NCBI GenBank assembly: GCA_001692895.1 | Contig: KV748188.1 | Coordinates: 2,601,120-2,665,119 of the forward strand | Direction of reading: 5' to 3' | From: Cenococcum geophilum 1.58 | Lineage: Eukaryota > Ascomycota > Dothideomycetes > Gloniales > Gloniaceae | DNA: 64,000 nt | Shown: positions 24,301 to 37,500 of the stretch, in pieces | Position numbering within the stretch: the first letter of the stretch is position 1 | How the letters are laid out: each line of letters starts with the position of its first letter | Position numbers and translations under genes: made by a program | Notes under the pieces: generated by a model | What the model saw: the letters and a program-made list of their open reading frames with translations, nothing else | Databases searched by the model: none | Told to the model about the DNA's origin: nothing

Positions 24301-25085
24301 TAATGGAGCAGTATATTTAAATATACACGTTGTACTTATAAGATAACTGGATTAACTGGCTTGCATTTACCGAGTTTATAGCAAATAATTCCGTTTTAGA
24401 AACTATAAAGGTCTCCCCGTTCTTAGCTAACTACGGCTAGCATCTATAAATGGGTTTTAAACCCTTTAGCAACGTTCCTTGCCCTGCTTATTAAGCCTTA
24501 TAAGTTACAGAAGCAAATTAATTTATAAAAAAGATGGAGGAACTATAATAGTTCCTTACTAACGAAATAACATAGGCCTAATCTATCTATAAAGCCGCAG
24601 CGAATAAGAAACGAACCCTAGCACTAGCCTATTAAATTAGTAACTTTATCTAGCTAGATATAAGAAATCTAAACACGAAATAACCTGCTAAGAAACTTAA
24701 TTGGAAGAACGCTGGCCCTTATAAGGTTAAGAAGGTCGTTTTCTCTTACTCCTACCAATTAAAGCTCCCTAATACGGTTAAAATCCACCCCGTATTCTAT
24801 ACGTTAGTTCTCCGTCCTATTGCCCCCGTATTAGACGCCCTACCTAGACAGATATAGGACCCTCCCCTACTAGTTAAAGTGGATGGTAAGAACGAGTACT
24901 TTATTAAAAGAATTAATAATATTAAGTATGACAAACGGAAACGCCAATATATATATCTTATAAAATGGAGAGGCTTTACCAAGTCCTTATGGGAATCCGT
25001 TAACTCTATAGGACTTATATAAGCCGCAGAAGACTTTTATAAACTCTACCTAGAACTACTACAGCCCTATCTCGCAGAAGCTTGA
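21325..25085 (+). pseudogene. Gypsy1 pol (continuation): RT, RNase H, integrase, chromodomain
   Basis: This is the Gypsy1 polyprotein after the nested insertion. RT spans about 22240-22740 with [13 protein letters not shown] at its start and the catalytic box YIND at 22675-22686 (YIDD expected). RNase H follows at about 23090-23480, including LYPIAYF and YNKELLAI. Integrase is at about 23760-24450 with IDFVVDLP and VVIDQLSK blocks. A C-terminal chromodomain at about 24870-25070 contains YLIKWRGFTKSLW. The frame closes with TGA at 25083-25085. N bases at 23027-23067 blur the start of RNase H. Many in-frame TAG and TAA codons exclude function. Confidence 0.9.
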
Positions 25086-25102
25086 GTTTAAAGGGGGGGT
25101 AC

Positions 25103-25470
25103 TGTTATGGGACACCCCCGTAACACCTTGCATACATCTACCTGTTTTTACCAACTTAGCAACTAGAGACCAACTATAAGACGGCAATTTGCGGCAATCT
25201 GATGGCAATCTACCATATTCTGATATATTCTGCTATATTCCGCTAAGTTCCACTAAATCCTACTAAGTTCTGCTAGGACCACTACCTAAATCCTATTCTA
25301 CTTCGTATACGTATTAACTAAGCAACCAAGCTAACGATATATACCCTTTCTTCCCGTTTTCCTACCTTCTCTCCTTATGTAACGTCTTGACTTCTCATAT
25401 AGTTTATGTATATAGCTTAATAATATCTACCTTGCTATATATTACCGCCGCTTATACTTACTCTATAACA
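25103..25470 (+). repeat. Gypsy1 3' LTR
   Basis: The LTR is 368 bp, starting TGTTATGGGACACCCCC and ending TATAACA. It is preceded by a polypurine tract with seven consecutive G residues. Confidence 0.95.
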
Positions 25471-26106
25471 CTAATAAATCCCTTAATAGGAACTAAGGAG
25501 GAGTATTAAAGCACCTCTAGCTTTTATAAGGAAGAAAAAAAGAAGAAAGGAAGGTATAAAGGGAGTATTTATAGATGGGAGGAGGCCTATAAGTATAGGA
25601 GATTAGACAGCTATAATATAGCTATTAATATTACTCGACTAATATATACTAGAGGCTCCTTTATCTTTCCTATCTTCTCTCTTACCTATCTCCTTATCTA
25701 ATGCTATTTATATTACTATGTTAACTAATAGATCCCTTAGTAGGGATTAAGGAGGAGTATTAAAGAACCACTAGCTCTTATAAGGAAGAAGAAAAGAAAA
25801 GAGGAAAGTATAGAGGAGGGAGTATTTATAGACGGGAGGAGGCCTACGAGTATAGGAGATTAGGCAGCTATAATATAGCTATTAACGTTGCTTAACTAAC
25901 ACCTACTAGAGGCTCCTCCGTCCTTTCTATCTTCTTTCTTACCTATCTCCTTATCTAATGCTGTCTATATTGCTATATTAACTAATAAATCCCTTATTAA
26001 AGACTAAGGAGTATTAGAGTACCTCCAGCTCTTATAAGGAAGAAGAAAAGAAGAGAGGAAGGTATAGAGAAGGGAGTATTTATAAATAGAAGGAGGCCCT
26101 ATAAGT
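25471..26106 (+). repeat. Tandem array of about 255-bp units
   Basis: Units begin near 25476, 25730 and 25987 with the phrase AATCCCTTA-TA-GRA-TAAGGAGG. Each contains a purine-rich GAAGAAGAAAAG tract and a TAYCTTCTYTCTTACCTATC block; the third unit is partial and ends at about 26106. A further partial unit sits left of Gypsy1. No LTR-type ends or coding frame were seen. Confidence 0.85.
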
Positions 26107-26756
26107 ATGTAATTTGGTAAGTACTAATAAGTATAAGATTCTTATATAAAATGGGCTTAATTACTTACTAAAATATAGGGTGTCTCTGTTACTATAGTGG
26201 CTACTATAGTAGTAAAGACGCCTTAAATATTTAATGTAACTAACTACTAAGGCTATTAATAAGTAAAAGGTAGGCTACTGATATAGTGCAAATAATATAG
26301 TTGTTAATATTGTTTATAGCCTATTTTTGCTTCTAGTGTACGCGTAAATAATCCTTATATTTAGCGTAGAGCTAGTTATAGGTAGTAAGCTAATTTAGGT
26401 CTAGCTTTGCTATTAATATAGCCGTAGGTAGTATATACCTTAGTATAGGCCAACTTAGTAGTTCTAGCTTTAAAAGATTGTCTTTCTTCTTAGATAGGTT
26501 AATATACTACTATACCTTATTAGTTTTAGCTATATCTTAGATAATAAAAAACTATTAAATTTAATTAAATAGCTTATTAAGGATGAGGTTAATTTTTAAT
26601 TTAGTAGAGGTTATTATTTTTAGAATTTAATAGGTTAGGAAGGGTCTAGGTTAGGGTTTAGCTAGCGTCTTAGTAGAACCTTATTTAGACGTTCTAAACT
26701 TTTAATTTAATTTATTAGTTTATTCGTTAGTTAGATTTTATTACAGGGAGCGCGAT
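26107..26756. other. AT-rich segment without recognised gene
   Basis: Only short frames are seen. It is the left flank of LINE2; since the LINE2 target duplication joins it to 32019, it may belong to the same older element as the sequence right of LINE2, possibly the Helitron 3' region. I could not find a Helitron terminus here. Confidence 0.4.
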
Positions 26757-26947
26757 TAATAACCCCTACTAAAGCTATATTTAAAAAGCCGCTACAGCAG
26801 CAGTACACGCCCACCACTTATCTAATAAAGAAATAACCACTCCCATTCAATTCTATGGCATAATTTGCCCTAGAATTAATGTACGCATTATAGCCGGAAA
26901 GCCTATGTAATACAGGAGGGTCGCAGCAGACTTAAAGGTGGGTTAAT

Positions 26948-28147
26948 ATACAGAAAAACGCGACACTACAACAAACCCAACAGGGGGCGACCCAACCACA
27001 ACAACCAAAGGACAACGACCAGAGATGGCAGAAGCTTATAGACATCCTAAAAGACATTAAGGAAGATCTAGGGAAGGGAGAAGATGAACACCCACGCGTA
27101 GGGGTAGCGCGTGCGGCCTAATAGGCAGAACAAATCGCTTAGAAACTATAGATAAGACATAATAGGAACTAGAACGCTGTAGAAGATAGGCTTAGGCGCA
27201 TCAAGGACGCTATAAAATCATAGGAAACACCAACAACACATATAATAAAGCCCTCATAGGCCAACATTGCCGCCGGCGCCCAACCGGCGCCCCTCCAGCG
27301 CCTCCCCAGCGTAGCACCCATAAGGTCTATAGTTAGGGTCTAAATACTAGAGGTAGTAGGAGCAGAGCTAGAATAGATCCTTACTTTAATTAGAACACAT
27401 ATACCAAAGGCAGTGGTAGTAAAGGTCCTATATAGTAGGGACGTAGAGGTCGTACTCCCTAACTAATAGGCAAAGGACCAGGCTATTACCTAGGGAGACA
27501 CCCCTAAGTATAAGATCCTCCGCTAGGATTACCCGGTCGAAGTAATCGGAGTACCCCTTAATATATAAGTAGAAAGCGGGCGAGGCGCCACAAACTTATA
27601 ACTTATTTAAAAGATTACAGAGGCTACCAGAAGGCTAATCCTAGGAATTATAATATCTAGAGTTATATGGCTTTATAAAGTACGCACTATATATATAGGG
27701 GTATTACTAGGGTTCTAAAAGGTCAAAACACGCAGCACCCTAATAATTAACCTACCGACCTAAGAGATACAGGCAGTAGTAGTATGTAAAGAAATAGTTA
27801 TAAATAGCCTCTAGTATAAGGCCCGGCTATACCACCGCGCAATCCAAGTGCGCTAATGCTTTAGGTGCTAGCAGTGGGGCTATACCTAGAGCGCATGCGG
27901 AAGACAGGAAAGATGTGGGCGATGCGCCGATATATATAAGATAAGGGATTGCCCTAAGGATAAGGGAGCCAGATACGTAAACTACGGTAAAGAATATAAA
28001 GCATGGCAGAAGACGGCATGTAAGACCTTTTAGGTATACCTAGAATCTACTAGGATAAGACAAGCCTAACTATACTAGGTTATAGCTACGCTATGGGGAA
28101 ACGTATATAAGGAGAAGGAGGTAAGCGTAATAGGTAATGGCGGCTGA
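26948..28147 (+). pseudogene. LINE2 ORF1 (gag-like, zinc knuckles)
   Basis: A single frame of 399 codons runs from 26948 (start codon now ATA) to TGA at 28145-28147, interrupted only by TAG/TAA at former Gln and Trp codons. The C-terminal part holds CCHC-type knuckles from 27857 to about 27985, including SACGRQERCGRCADI; several His and Cys positions read Tyr. The N-terminal half is charged and coiled-coil-like, as in LINE RNA-binding ORF1 proteins. Confidence 0.85.
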
Positions 28148-28349
28148 ATAGTTGCATAAAGAAAGAGACCTAGAGTACCTACCCTAATGGGGGCACCCTC
28201 TACTTAACTAGCAGCAAAGCGGGGCGTAGGACGCCTGCAAGGCAGCACTAACGCCTCCAGGGACCTATCCTAGTAAAGAATCCCAATCGCGGTAGCCCTA
28301 AATAAGACGCCCTAGAGGCGAACGGAAGACACCTATAAGTCACTAGACT

Positions 28350-31300
28350 AACCAACACTATAAATAGACTTATAATAGTATAATATAACTACGGACACTC
28401 AAACTATAGAGTAACACGGCCACTATTTAACAGCCTAGACCTAGAAGAATATTAGATAATAGCACTATAGAAACCGGTATATAATAAGCAAATACATAAA
28501 ACATACCAGCCAAAAGGATACTACCTCCTATATAAACTAAACCCTACTACCCGCACATGCTTCCTAGTTAGCTAAAGCATTAATATATAGGTATAGAGCT
28601 ACTATAACATTAGCCCTAATATGGATAAACTATAACTAGCTACCGATAGGGGCCAAATTAGCATAATTAATGTTTATAACCTAGGGGACAATAAGCCCCA
28701 AATCGCCATATAGGGGCTACTTTAATAGGCCATTGACTCTACGGAAGGCGAGGTAATAGTTCTAAGGGACTTTAACACACACCACACATTATAGAGAGGA
28801 CAGTATGCTACTATTAAAGCACAGGCAACCTACCTACTAAACGAGCTAGAAACGCGAGGCCTCGCCCTTACTACTCTAACTAGCGAACCTACCTAGAAAA
28901 GAGGAACCCAAGAGAGCACAATCGACCTTACATTTATACAAGAAACGCTCGTAGACTAACTAAAGTTCTGCGGACTAAAGAATATATAGGCAATTACTAC
29001 AAACCACATACCCATACGAATAGCGCTTAACGTCGCCACACCTGCGTAACAAACTCGCTAGAAATACGCCACTAATAAACTTAACCAAGAAAAATATACC
29101 CAGGAAGTCACTAATAGGCTAGCAGCCATACCTTAGGCATCGCTAGAGGACATCTAGCGGATTATAAGCAACTGCCTAGAAGAATACTGCCCAAAGGCCC
29201 AACCTAGTAAACACGCCCGCCACGAATAGTCGCTAGAGGCGGCCCGGCTACTCGCGGGCGCAAGGAAGGTAAGGCGACAATATAGCGTAATAGGTAAAGC
29301 CTACCACTAACAGAGCTACAAGGCCCTAAAGAATAGGCTTAAGAAGACAATATAAAAAGAGGGTAGAAATAACTAGCGCCGATTCCTAGAAAAAATTACT
29401 TTAGACGCTACTAAACTATACAACAAGGGACTCTAGCGTATATTAAAGTGGAGTAGGCAAGTTGCTAAAGAAACGCTAGGGGACCCCTACCTACCCACAC
29501 TTCGCTAGATAGAACAGGACTAGTATACAAACAATAACGAGGAAAAAATTAAAATACTAGCAGAAAGGTTCTTCTTAGGCGCAGGCTAGGTAGACCTATA
29601 GGACATTAACAGCTAACCCCTCCCCTCACCCATTAAAATAAGTTATATAATATTAGTAAAAGAAATAAAGGACGCTATATAAAAGCTTCCTATTAGTAAA
29701 GCGCTAAGGCTAGATAAAATCCTAAACGAGGCAATTAAAGCTGCGGCAGAAGCGATAGCAATACCACTTACTAAGGCCGTATCCACCTGTCTCTAGAGAG
29801 GCGAACTACCCAAATACTTTAAAGCAATAACCATGGTTATCTTATAAAAGGTAAAGAAAAAAGACTACTCCCTTCCGGGAAGCTACCGCCCGATTACCCT
29901 AGAAAACACCCTAGGAAAGCTTCTAGAAAAGATAGTTATAGAATATATATAAGAAGCGGCAGAAGTATAGGAGCTACTACTATGGACATAAATAGGCGTA
30001 AGGAAGAAACGATTAACCCTCTTAGCCCTCTCCCTAATTACCTCTAGTATCTAAGCGGCATAGCAAGCCCTCCTAGGATATACCGTATCTATACTAAGCC
30101 TAGACCTAAGCAGAGCCTTTAATAACGTATTATATAAGAGACTCCTATAGATCTTAAGAAACAAGGGCCTACTAGACTGGATAATTAAGTTCGTCTAAGT
30201 ATTCCTAACAGGGCGCACTATAAAAATTATAATTAAGGGATACGAAAGCAAATTAATACTAATACCTACAGGTATCCTATAGGGATCACCCCTCTCACCA
30301 ATCCTATTCCTCTTCTTTATATCTAAACTACTAGAGATATTTAATAATAGCCAGGATATAATAGCCCTAGGATTTATAGACAATACAAACCTAATTATAT
30401 AGGGAAACATAGCAGCAGAAAACTGTACTAGGCTAAACTAGGCACACAATAGGTGTATCATATGGGCAAAACAGCACGGCGCCAAATTCGCACTAGATAA
30501 ATATCAGCTTATCCACTTCATAAGGAAAAGGAGGGCAAGCAGCGACTTAGCCTTAATAGTAAACATCTAGGGTTGCAAAGCAAAACCAGAAGCTACCCTT
30601 AAAATCCTAGGGGTCTAGGTAGACTCTAAACTAAACTAGAACGAGTATATTACATAGGCGACCCATAAGGGAGCAGCCGCATTCTTGGCGGTATTACGAA
30701 TTACTGCCTTAATATGGGGACCCTCTTTTAGACTTACACGCCTACTATATACAGCAGTTATAAGGCCAACAATGCTATATGGCTCCTAGATCTGGGGCCT
30801 AGAACTAGGCGGTAAGGTGCTAGTAAAAAGCTCCCTAGCGCCACTATTTAAGCTATAAAACTAGTGTCTACGTAGAACTATAGGGGCCTATAGGAGAACA
30901 CCACGCGCCGCACTTAAATGTGAAGTAGTAGTGCTACTATTAGACGTATATATCGATATAACTGCTATATAGAGAGCAGTCACCATATAAGGCCACCCAG
31001 TGGAAGAAAAAATACGCTAAATACTAAAATGTATACAAGGAACGAGATACATATAAGGAGCAAGGGCCCCTTAAAGGGGATATATGCCTAAGTATATTAG
31101 CTAGGAAGCCCTCTACCTATAAGTAGTAGAGAGAGAAAAGAAAATATAGGAACTACTAGCTCACTAGGCAGAGACCTACCGCCACACTAATAAAGTGCTA
31201 TAACGGCAACAGAGGATAGAAGGCTACTAGTATAGATAGAGATCTACTACACTAATCGCAAGATGGGCAGACCTTAAATGGAAGCAACAATAGAAAGAGG

Positions 31301-31725
31301 TAACAAAAACATAAGACGCAGCCACATGGAATACCCTATAGTTAATATTAACTCTCCCCCTATATAAAGGACTAATAAAGGCAGAATCTATAGCCGCCTT
31401 TCTACTATAGATAGAGGTCCTAGGCCTAAACGCATAGCTTATAAGTATCCACATTCTAAATACCACACCTTAGTGCACATATAGATGGCCTACTCAGACA
31501 GTATGCTATATACTACTATTCTGCAGCTACCGCTCAGTAAGGGACCAGCTACTCACTAGTATAGGCATAAATGATATTACCTAGATGCTTTCTATAAGTA
31601 GGGGCTTATAAGCAGTAGCAAAATGGCTTATAGGATAAGGTATCCTCTAGTAGTTCTAAATAGCATATAAGATCTAATAGGAGGACACTATGGGATATGT
31701 CCTATTCCAGCCCCCTAAGGACTAG
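28350..31725 (+). pseudogene. LINE2 ORF2: endonuclease, reverse transcriptase, C-terminal zinc motif
   Basis: The endonuclease occupies about 28370-29050; its catalytic block reads LRDFNTHH (GDFN expected). RT follows from about 29680, with SYRPITLENTLGKLLEK, then LSLDLSRAFNNV (motif A), GSPLSPILFLFF (motif B) and the catalytic box FIDN at 30373-30384. A C-terminal cysteine motif around 31470-31530 (CTYRWPTQ and a later LFC) is typical of this LINE group. No RNase H domain was recognised. Stops at former Gln and Trp codons occur throughout. Confidence 0.88.
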
Positions 31726-32559
31726 TTACCCCCCACTAAGCTATAGACAGCGCACTAGCGAATCGCCAAACCCTCCTACTACCTTTCCCCCTAGATCTTC
31801 TAATATACCTAGGAAGCATAGTATATAAGGCAGACAAAAGATATAAGGATATACTAGCTAGGTAAAGGCGGAACGCGTAAGACTAGCTACAAAGAAACAC
31901 TTAGGTTTTTCCCCTTATAGGGATTTTTCCTATATAGATAGGCAGTAGCCTATATAGACCTAAAAAAGGGACTGTATCGGGCAATAAATAGAACTAATAA
32001 TAATAATAACCCCTACTAATAGCTCTAACTACGTCTAATTTTTAATTTGTAAATGGGCAGATTTATAGGTAATAGTTATTTTAAGCAGCTTTAGGTACGG
32101 TATATATAAAATCTTAATTATAGTATAGAGAAGCTGTAGCTGCTAATATACGGTCCTAAATAGTATATATTCTCGGAGGTTACGTAACTCCTTATATAAG
32201 CGACATTTCCGCCCTTTAAAAAAATTCTAAAAATTCTAAAAATTAATTAACGCTATAGATAGCAGTAATATTGATCTAGTAATACTGCTAATTCTTTTTA
32301 TATACCATTGTATATATATCTAATAGCTCTAAAAGTGGTAAGAAGGTAGGACGGATAGGGGGGTTAAAATTTAGAAAATTGGATTTTGCGGTTAAGCTAT
32401 TTAAAAGTTAGAAAACCAAAACGAATGCTATATTCTTTGCTTACCTCTAAGCCAGTATATAATTTCCTAATTAGAAAAAGTCGTTTATAAGTAGTTACTG
32501 CTGCCTCTATATAAAATCTTCTTATTATACCTTTTTAGTCTTACTTATAGATAACTAAA

Positions 32560-33574
32560 ATTGTTTTATATTAAACCTACGTTTAAATATCAGCCCTAAA
32601 AGCTTCTTAACTCGTAAGATTGCTATATAGATTAGCCTAGCTATCTTATCCTTTTTCTTAATATCTAGAACTACCTAGTTAAGTATTAGGCTCTAGCTTT
32701 TATATATAGTAAGAGTAAAAGCTAGAGTAATTAGAAATTGACGCTATAAGTAAGAGCCTCTTATACCCTTTTACTTATAAAGTACGGAAAATATAGGGAT
32801 AACTTTTTTACTATTCTGTTAAGTGAATAGAGTAAGCCCGTTATACCTATCTACTATAATTAGTAGTAACTAAGGCTGATCCTTTTTAATATCCGCGTGT
32901 CCCTTCTATATAACATCTTTAACTATACTAGTAGTACCGTTTACTAAGCCTAGTTTAACCCAGATATTTTATATTAGTATTACTTTCGCGCCAATATATA
33001 GGGCTAGATTCTCTATAGTATCGCACTAATTAGGAGTAACTTTTTGTATACCTACACTAGTATTAACTAACTTAATAGCCACTACTAGCTATAAAAGGTC
33101 GCGAAGCCGAATAGTGTTATACTTACCTATAATAGCGCGTATACTATATAGCTAAATTACGTTATTAAAGCCTGTAACCTTATTGGTAGATAGGCCCTAC
33201 TTATACCTAGTTAAAAGAAGCTTTTAGGTCGAATTACTTATAGAATTACTACGTAGCTTTATAAGGGTGGTCCTAAATATAAAGCTCTTAGAATTATTAC
33301 CGCCCTGCCGCATAACTTAATCTAGGATAGCTATTTAGTTAATTGCCTTATAGGCTCCCTTTTTATAGCTAGTAAGCTCTAACAGCCTAGCGGGTAGATT
33401 GCTGTATAAGGCCGCCTAACCTATAGGAGGAAGCTAATGGAAATCGCCTACTAGTAAGATGTTTAAGCCTTTAAAGTAGTCGTTGTTACGCATAGGGTAG
33501 ATCTAACGGAGGCGGTAATTAATCTAGGCTAGATATACTTGCCTAATTATAGATTTCTTATTAAGGATAAGATA
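32560..33574 (-). pseudogene. Helitron helicase, C-terminal part
   Basis: This is the PIF1-type helicase half of the transposase. The block ILLVGDFH-LPPI at 33421-33460 is the Walker B and motif III region. Further along come GLVNGTTSIVKDV and, at about 32570-32745, a block with FLITLAFTLTIYKS and YIAILRVKKLLGL that corresponds to the family's IHKSQG and VALSR region. The frame breaks off at 33574, where Copia inserted, and its upstream part is found at 39427. Confidence 0.88.
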
Positions 33575-33579
33575 GTAAA

Positions 33580-33825
33580 TATAGCTAGAAGTATTAGGCA
33601 CATCGTAAGGGCGACCAAGGCGCTAGTGGTAAGCGAGCCAATGGCGATTTTCCATGCCGGGTATGGAAAATCGTAATTGGTTGACAGAGGTCACAGAAGA
33701 ACACGCGACAAGCCTTACCTCTTGCGACGCGTAGATCTTAGAGAAAGAATCATCCATCTACAACACCGTATAGTATATATCATTGTGATATATATATTCT
33801 GCACGTTGTAAAAGTTATACTAATA
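33580..33825 (+). repeat. Copia 5' LTR
   Basis: This 246-bp LTR begins TATAGCTAG (TGTAGC expected) and ends ACTAATA (CAACA-type expected). It contains a strong palindrome at 33638-33680, where CCAATGGCGATTTTCCAT pairs with ATGGAAAATCGTAATTGG. Confidence 0.9.
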
Positions 33826-34599
33826 CTAATTAGTAAGCGCGTACAGATTAGGAGATACGTACTTACTTAGAAGATGTTTACGCTCCACCTTATAAAGGCC
33901 CTATTTTAGTTAAAGAGAATTAAAGTACTTTAGATTTAGAAGACGTCTAACGCTCTACCTTACCCGGAAATACCTTAAATCTACCCTAGATTTAGAAGAC
34001 ATCTAACGCTTTACCTTAACTAGAGATAGACTACTATACTAGTAGTTAACGTGACTACATTAAGAACGCGACCACACTAAGAACGCAACTACCCCAACTA
34101 CTACTTAAACTGTCCCTTAAACGACCACTTAAACCGTCCCCTAAACTATTCTACGTATCTTCCTTATTTCTTTTAAGATAGCTATACCTATAGACTAGAA
34201 GGTAAAAATAGAATAATAGAGGAACGGGATTAATATATAAACGGTAACTAGCAAAGACCTTATATACTTTATACTGTTTAAGTTATAGGAATATAATAGA
34301 GGAGTATATATACATATAAAGGAGAAACGCATAATATATACGTAACTCTTATTTAAATTAACCTAGAAAGAACGCTAATATTCCTAGACTTAAGAGAACT
34401 TAAATAAAATATATAATAAGCTAGATAGAAACGGGTTTTAGTTAAATAAAATAAATAATGCACTTAAGTGCGGTCTTAACTATAAAGTATTATAAGACCC
34501 AATAGTTCGTATAACCCTATTTCAACTATAACACTACTACTATCTAGAGGAACACTAGTAGGACCTTTACCATATATAACCCCACGACCCTAAATAGCT

Positions 34600-37500
34600 C
34601 CCCTCCTATAGATGCTAACTATACTAGGATAGGGCAAAGAGATTTCTAACGCAGTAAAGATATACACAGAGGAACTTAAATATAATGGTATAAATAGCAG
34701 CTTTGATTATAAACTTACTATCTTCTATAATATCTGCAACTAATCTAATATTCCATAAGAGGCTTATAATAAAGCTTTACCAATTATGTTAATAGGTCTA
34801 GCCTTAAACTAGTACTTTAACAGCGGACTTAGTAATCTCTTATTTAAAGACACTTATAGGCACCTTCGCAATTTCTTTAAAGGCCTTAGCTTAAAACGTA
34901 AGAACCTTAGTAAATAGAATGCAATCTTATTAAGGATAATAATAGACAAGAACACAGACAAATTAACCAGTAATTGCCTCCAAATATTAATCAATACACT
35001 TTCCCAACTATAGCATGGCCTTACCCTAGAACTATAAACAACACCATTTCTAACTAATAAACTTGTTACGTCTTACTAGGGAATTTATATATACTAATTC
35101 GCTATATTAGACCCACCTTAAGAACTAGGCCCCCTTATTAATAAACTACAGTCCTTAATTACGGCTTATGAAAAACAGAACCTAGAGTAAGCTTAAACTT
35201 AAGCTTACTATATAGATCGTCGGTACTTTAGAAGAGAGAATAACTATAATTAGTATTAAAACTATAACTAATATTAAAACTAAATTTACGACCGAAACTA
35301 TAACCGCGACCGCACCCGCCCTTATTTCTCTCTACGTTATAAACCACGTTGCTTTATATATAATAAGGAAGGCTGCCGATTATAGAACTATACCTAAGAA
35401 GAATAAGAAGAGTCTAAAGCTAAGTTTAGAACCGCTAATAGAGACAAGTTTGGTAAATTTAACAACCAATTTAATAAACGACTTAATTAATATATTATAG
35501 ACTACAAAGATAACGATATTAACTTAGAAGAAGAGCTTAAGGAAGCTTTTTAAGTACTAACTATTAATACAAATTATAAGGCAACCGATAAGAACTCTTA
35601 ACTAGACATTAGCCACTTCTATACCTCTTTTGGCTAAGTAGAACAGTATAAAGCAACTTCTATAGCTGCTACCCTAGCTAATAAAGCCTTTAGCTATTTA
35701 GTTATAACCATAAACAATATAATACCTCTTATAACTGACCAGGACCCCTTTACCTACAATGCAACCATATTTACGTCCCGCTATACTACAGACTACTTTA
35801 TAGGCATAATGATTGATATAGGAGTATCCAAATAATCTATAGTAGGATATAGCCAATTCCTAGCATTCCAAAGACTTAATACTGGTGTATAACTTAATAC
35901 TACTATATAAGGTATGGTTAATGTATAATTCGGTATTAGATTAACCTTATTAATTAGATTAACTAAAGTAACTACCCTAATTGGCATAATCGAGTTTTAT
36001 ATTGTTAAAGTCGACACCCTATTTTTACTTTGCCTAGCAGATATAGATTAACTATAAGTATACTTTAATAACCTAAAAAATATACTAATTACCCCTTAGA
36101 GCGAAGTACTAGTTATATATCGCTTTAGCTATTTATTCCTCCTTTAAAATATATTCCTGTGTAACTACTTAACTATATTATTTAATTAAAACCCTTACTA
36201 CTTAACTAACATTAAATTAAGATAACTACATCGTCGCTTCGGCCACCCTTTAGTTAAGCGTCTTGCACGAATACTTAAACGCTTAGGGCATAATATTAAT
36301 AGCAAGACTTTAGACCATCTTATACGTTACTGCCACTATTATTAAAAACATGGAAAGTCGCCTGGTAGATTTAGATTTACCTTATATAATAATATTAATT
36401 TTAACTATTTAATCGTGGTTAATATTATGTATATTAATGGTATACCTCTGCTGCATATTATTAATAAAGGAACACGATTTTAAGCTAGTAGATAGCTATA
36501 AAGCATTAGCGCTAAGTATATATGGGATATACTACGAATATACTAGATCGATATATACCTAGGACCCCCTAATATTATTATATATAACGTAGGCAAGAAT
36601 TTTATAAGTAAAGAATTTAAACAATACGCTATAATACTCGGAACAGTTATAAAAGGCGTACCTATTAAAGCCCACAATTTAGTTAGAATGGTAGAATATT
36701 ACTATAGCCCCCTCCGTTATATATACCACATTATTATTACAAAACTACCGGATATTAACAAAGACATAGCTTTATAAATGGCTTTTAAAGCAATTAACGA
36801 CTCCGTAGGCCCTAATAGTCTCATACCTACCTTATTAGTATTTAGAGCTTACCCACGTATAGTAAAATCCAATGTACTCAATTCTACGGTTATAAAATAA
36901 GCAGTAGCTCTTAAAAAGGCTATAGAAGAAGTTAAGAAGCTTAGAGCTGAGCGCTAAGTAGTAAATACCCTTAACATGCGCAACGGACCTAAGATAACCG
37001 CGATTTATAACCTACCGCTTAACTTACCTATATTGGTATAGAAAGAAGGACCTATAGACTAACCTAGCTACTGGTCTAGTCCGCATAACCTACTTAGTAT
37101 TAAAAATAAGACCTATACTATATAACTTCCCTACAAACCTACCAACTTCCGCAGCATAGTTGTTAAACTATATATAGTAAACCCCGAAATTATAGAAGAT
37201 ACGCAACTAGAAGATAATAATATTAAACTACCTTTACCTTAAACCGAGCCTAAACCTTAACCTTAAACTAAGCCTAAACCTTAACCCGTTAAACGCAAAA
37301 GAGGTAGATTATATAAGTACCCTATTAAAGCAAATACCGCAAACATCTCAATTTATTTATAGGATGAGGATAATAATTAACTTATAAATCCTAATTAGTT
37401 TACAGTATTACGCCAGAAGGAGATTAAGGGATTGCTTAAGAAAGGAGTTTTTAAATTAGTTAACCCTAAGGATATACCACAAGACAATAGAGTATTTAAC

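Larger units (their letters stand above)
11519..25470 (+). mobile_element. Gypsy1, a chromodomain LTR retrotransposon containing nested Gypsy2
   Basis: This Ty3/Gypsy element is bounded by 368-bp LTRs at 11519-11886 and 25103-25470, with the target-site duplication CTAAT at 11514-11518 and 25471-25475. A G-rich polypurine tract lies directly before the right LTR (about 25090-25102). Without the nested element it is about 6.0 kb, normal for a fungal Gypsy. Coding order is gag, protease, RT, RNase H, integrase, chromodomain. It is RIP-mutated throughout and cannot encode protein. Confidence 0.95.
26772..32004 (+). mobile_element. LINE2, a Tad1-like non-LTR retrotransposon (RIP-mutated)
   Basis: This is a second LINE family, about 5.2 kb, on the plus strand with two ORFs and a TAA-repeat tail at about 31993-32004. 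TAATAACCCCTACTA occurs at 26757-26771 and again at 32004-32018, consistent with a 14-15 bp target-site duplication. It appears full length because ORF1 is present complete. Confidence 0.9.

Noticed and set aside
24797-24982. Minus-strand open frame of 61 codons
   Set aside because: It is a shadow of the Gypsy1 chromodomain region, which reads on the plus strand.
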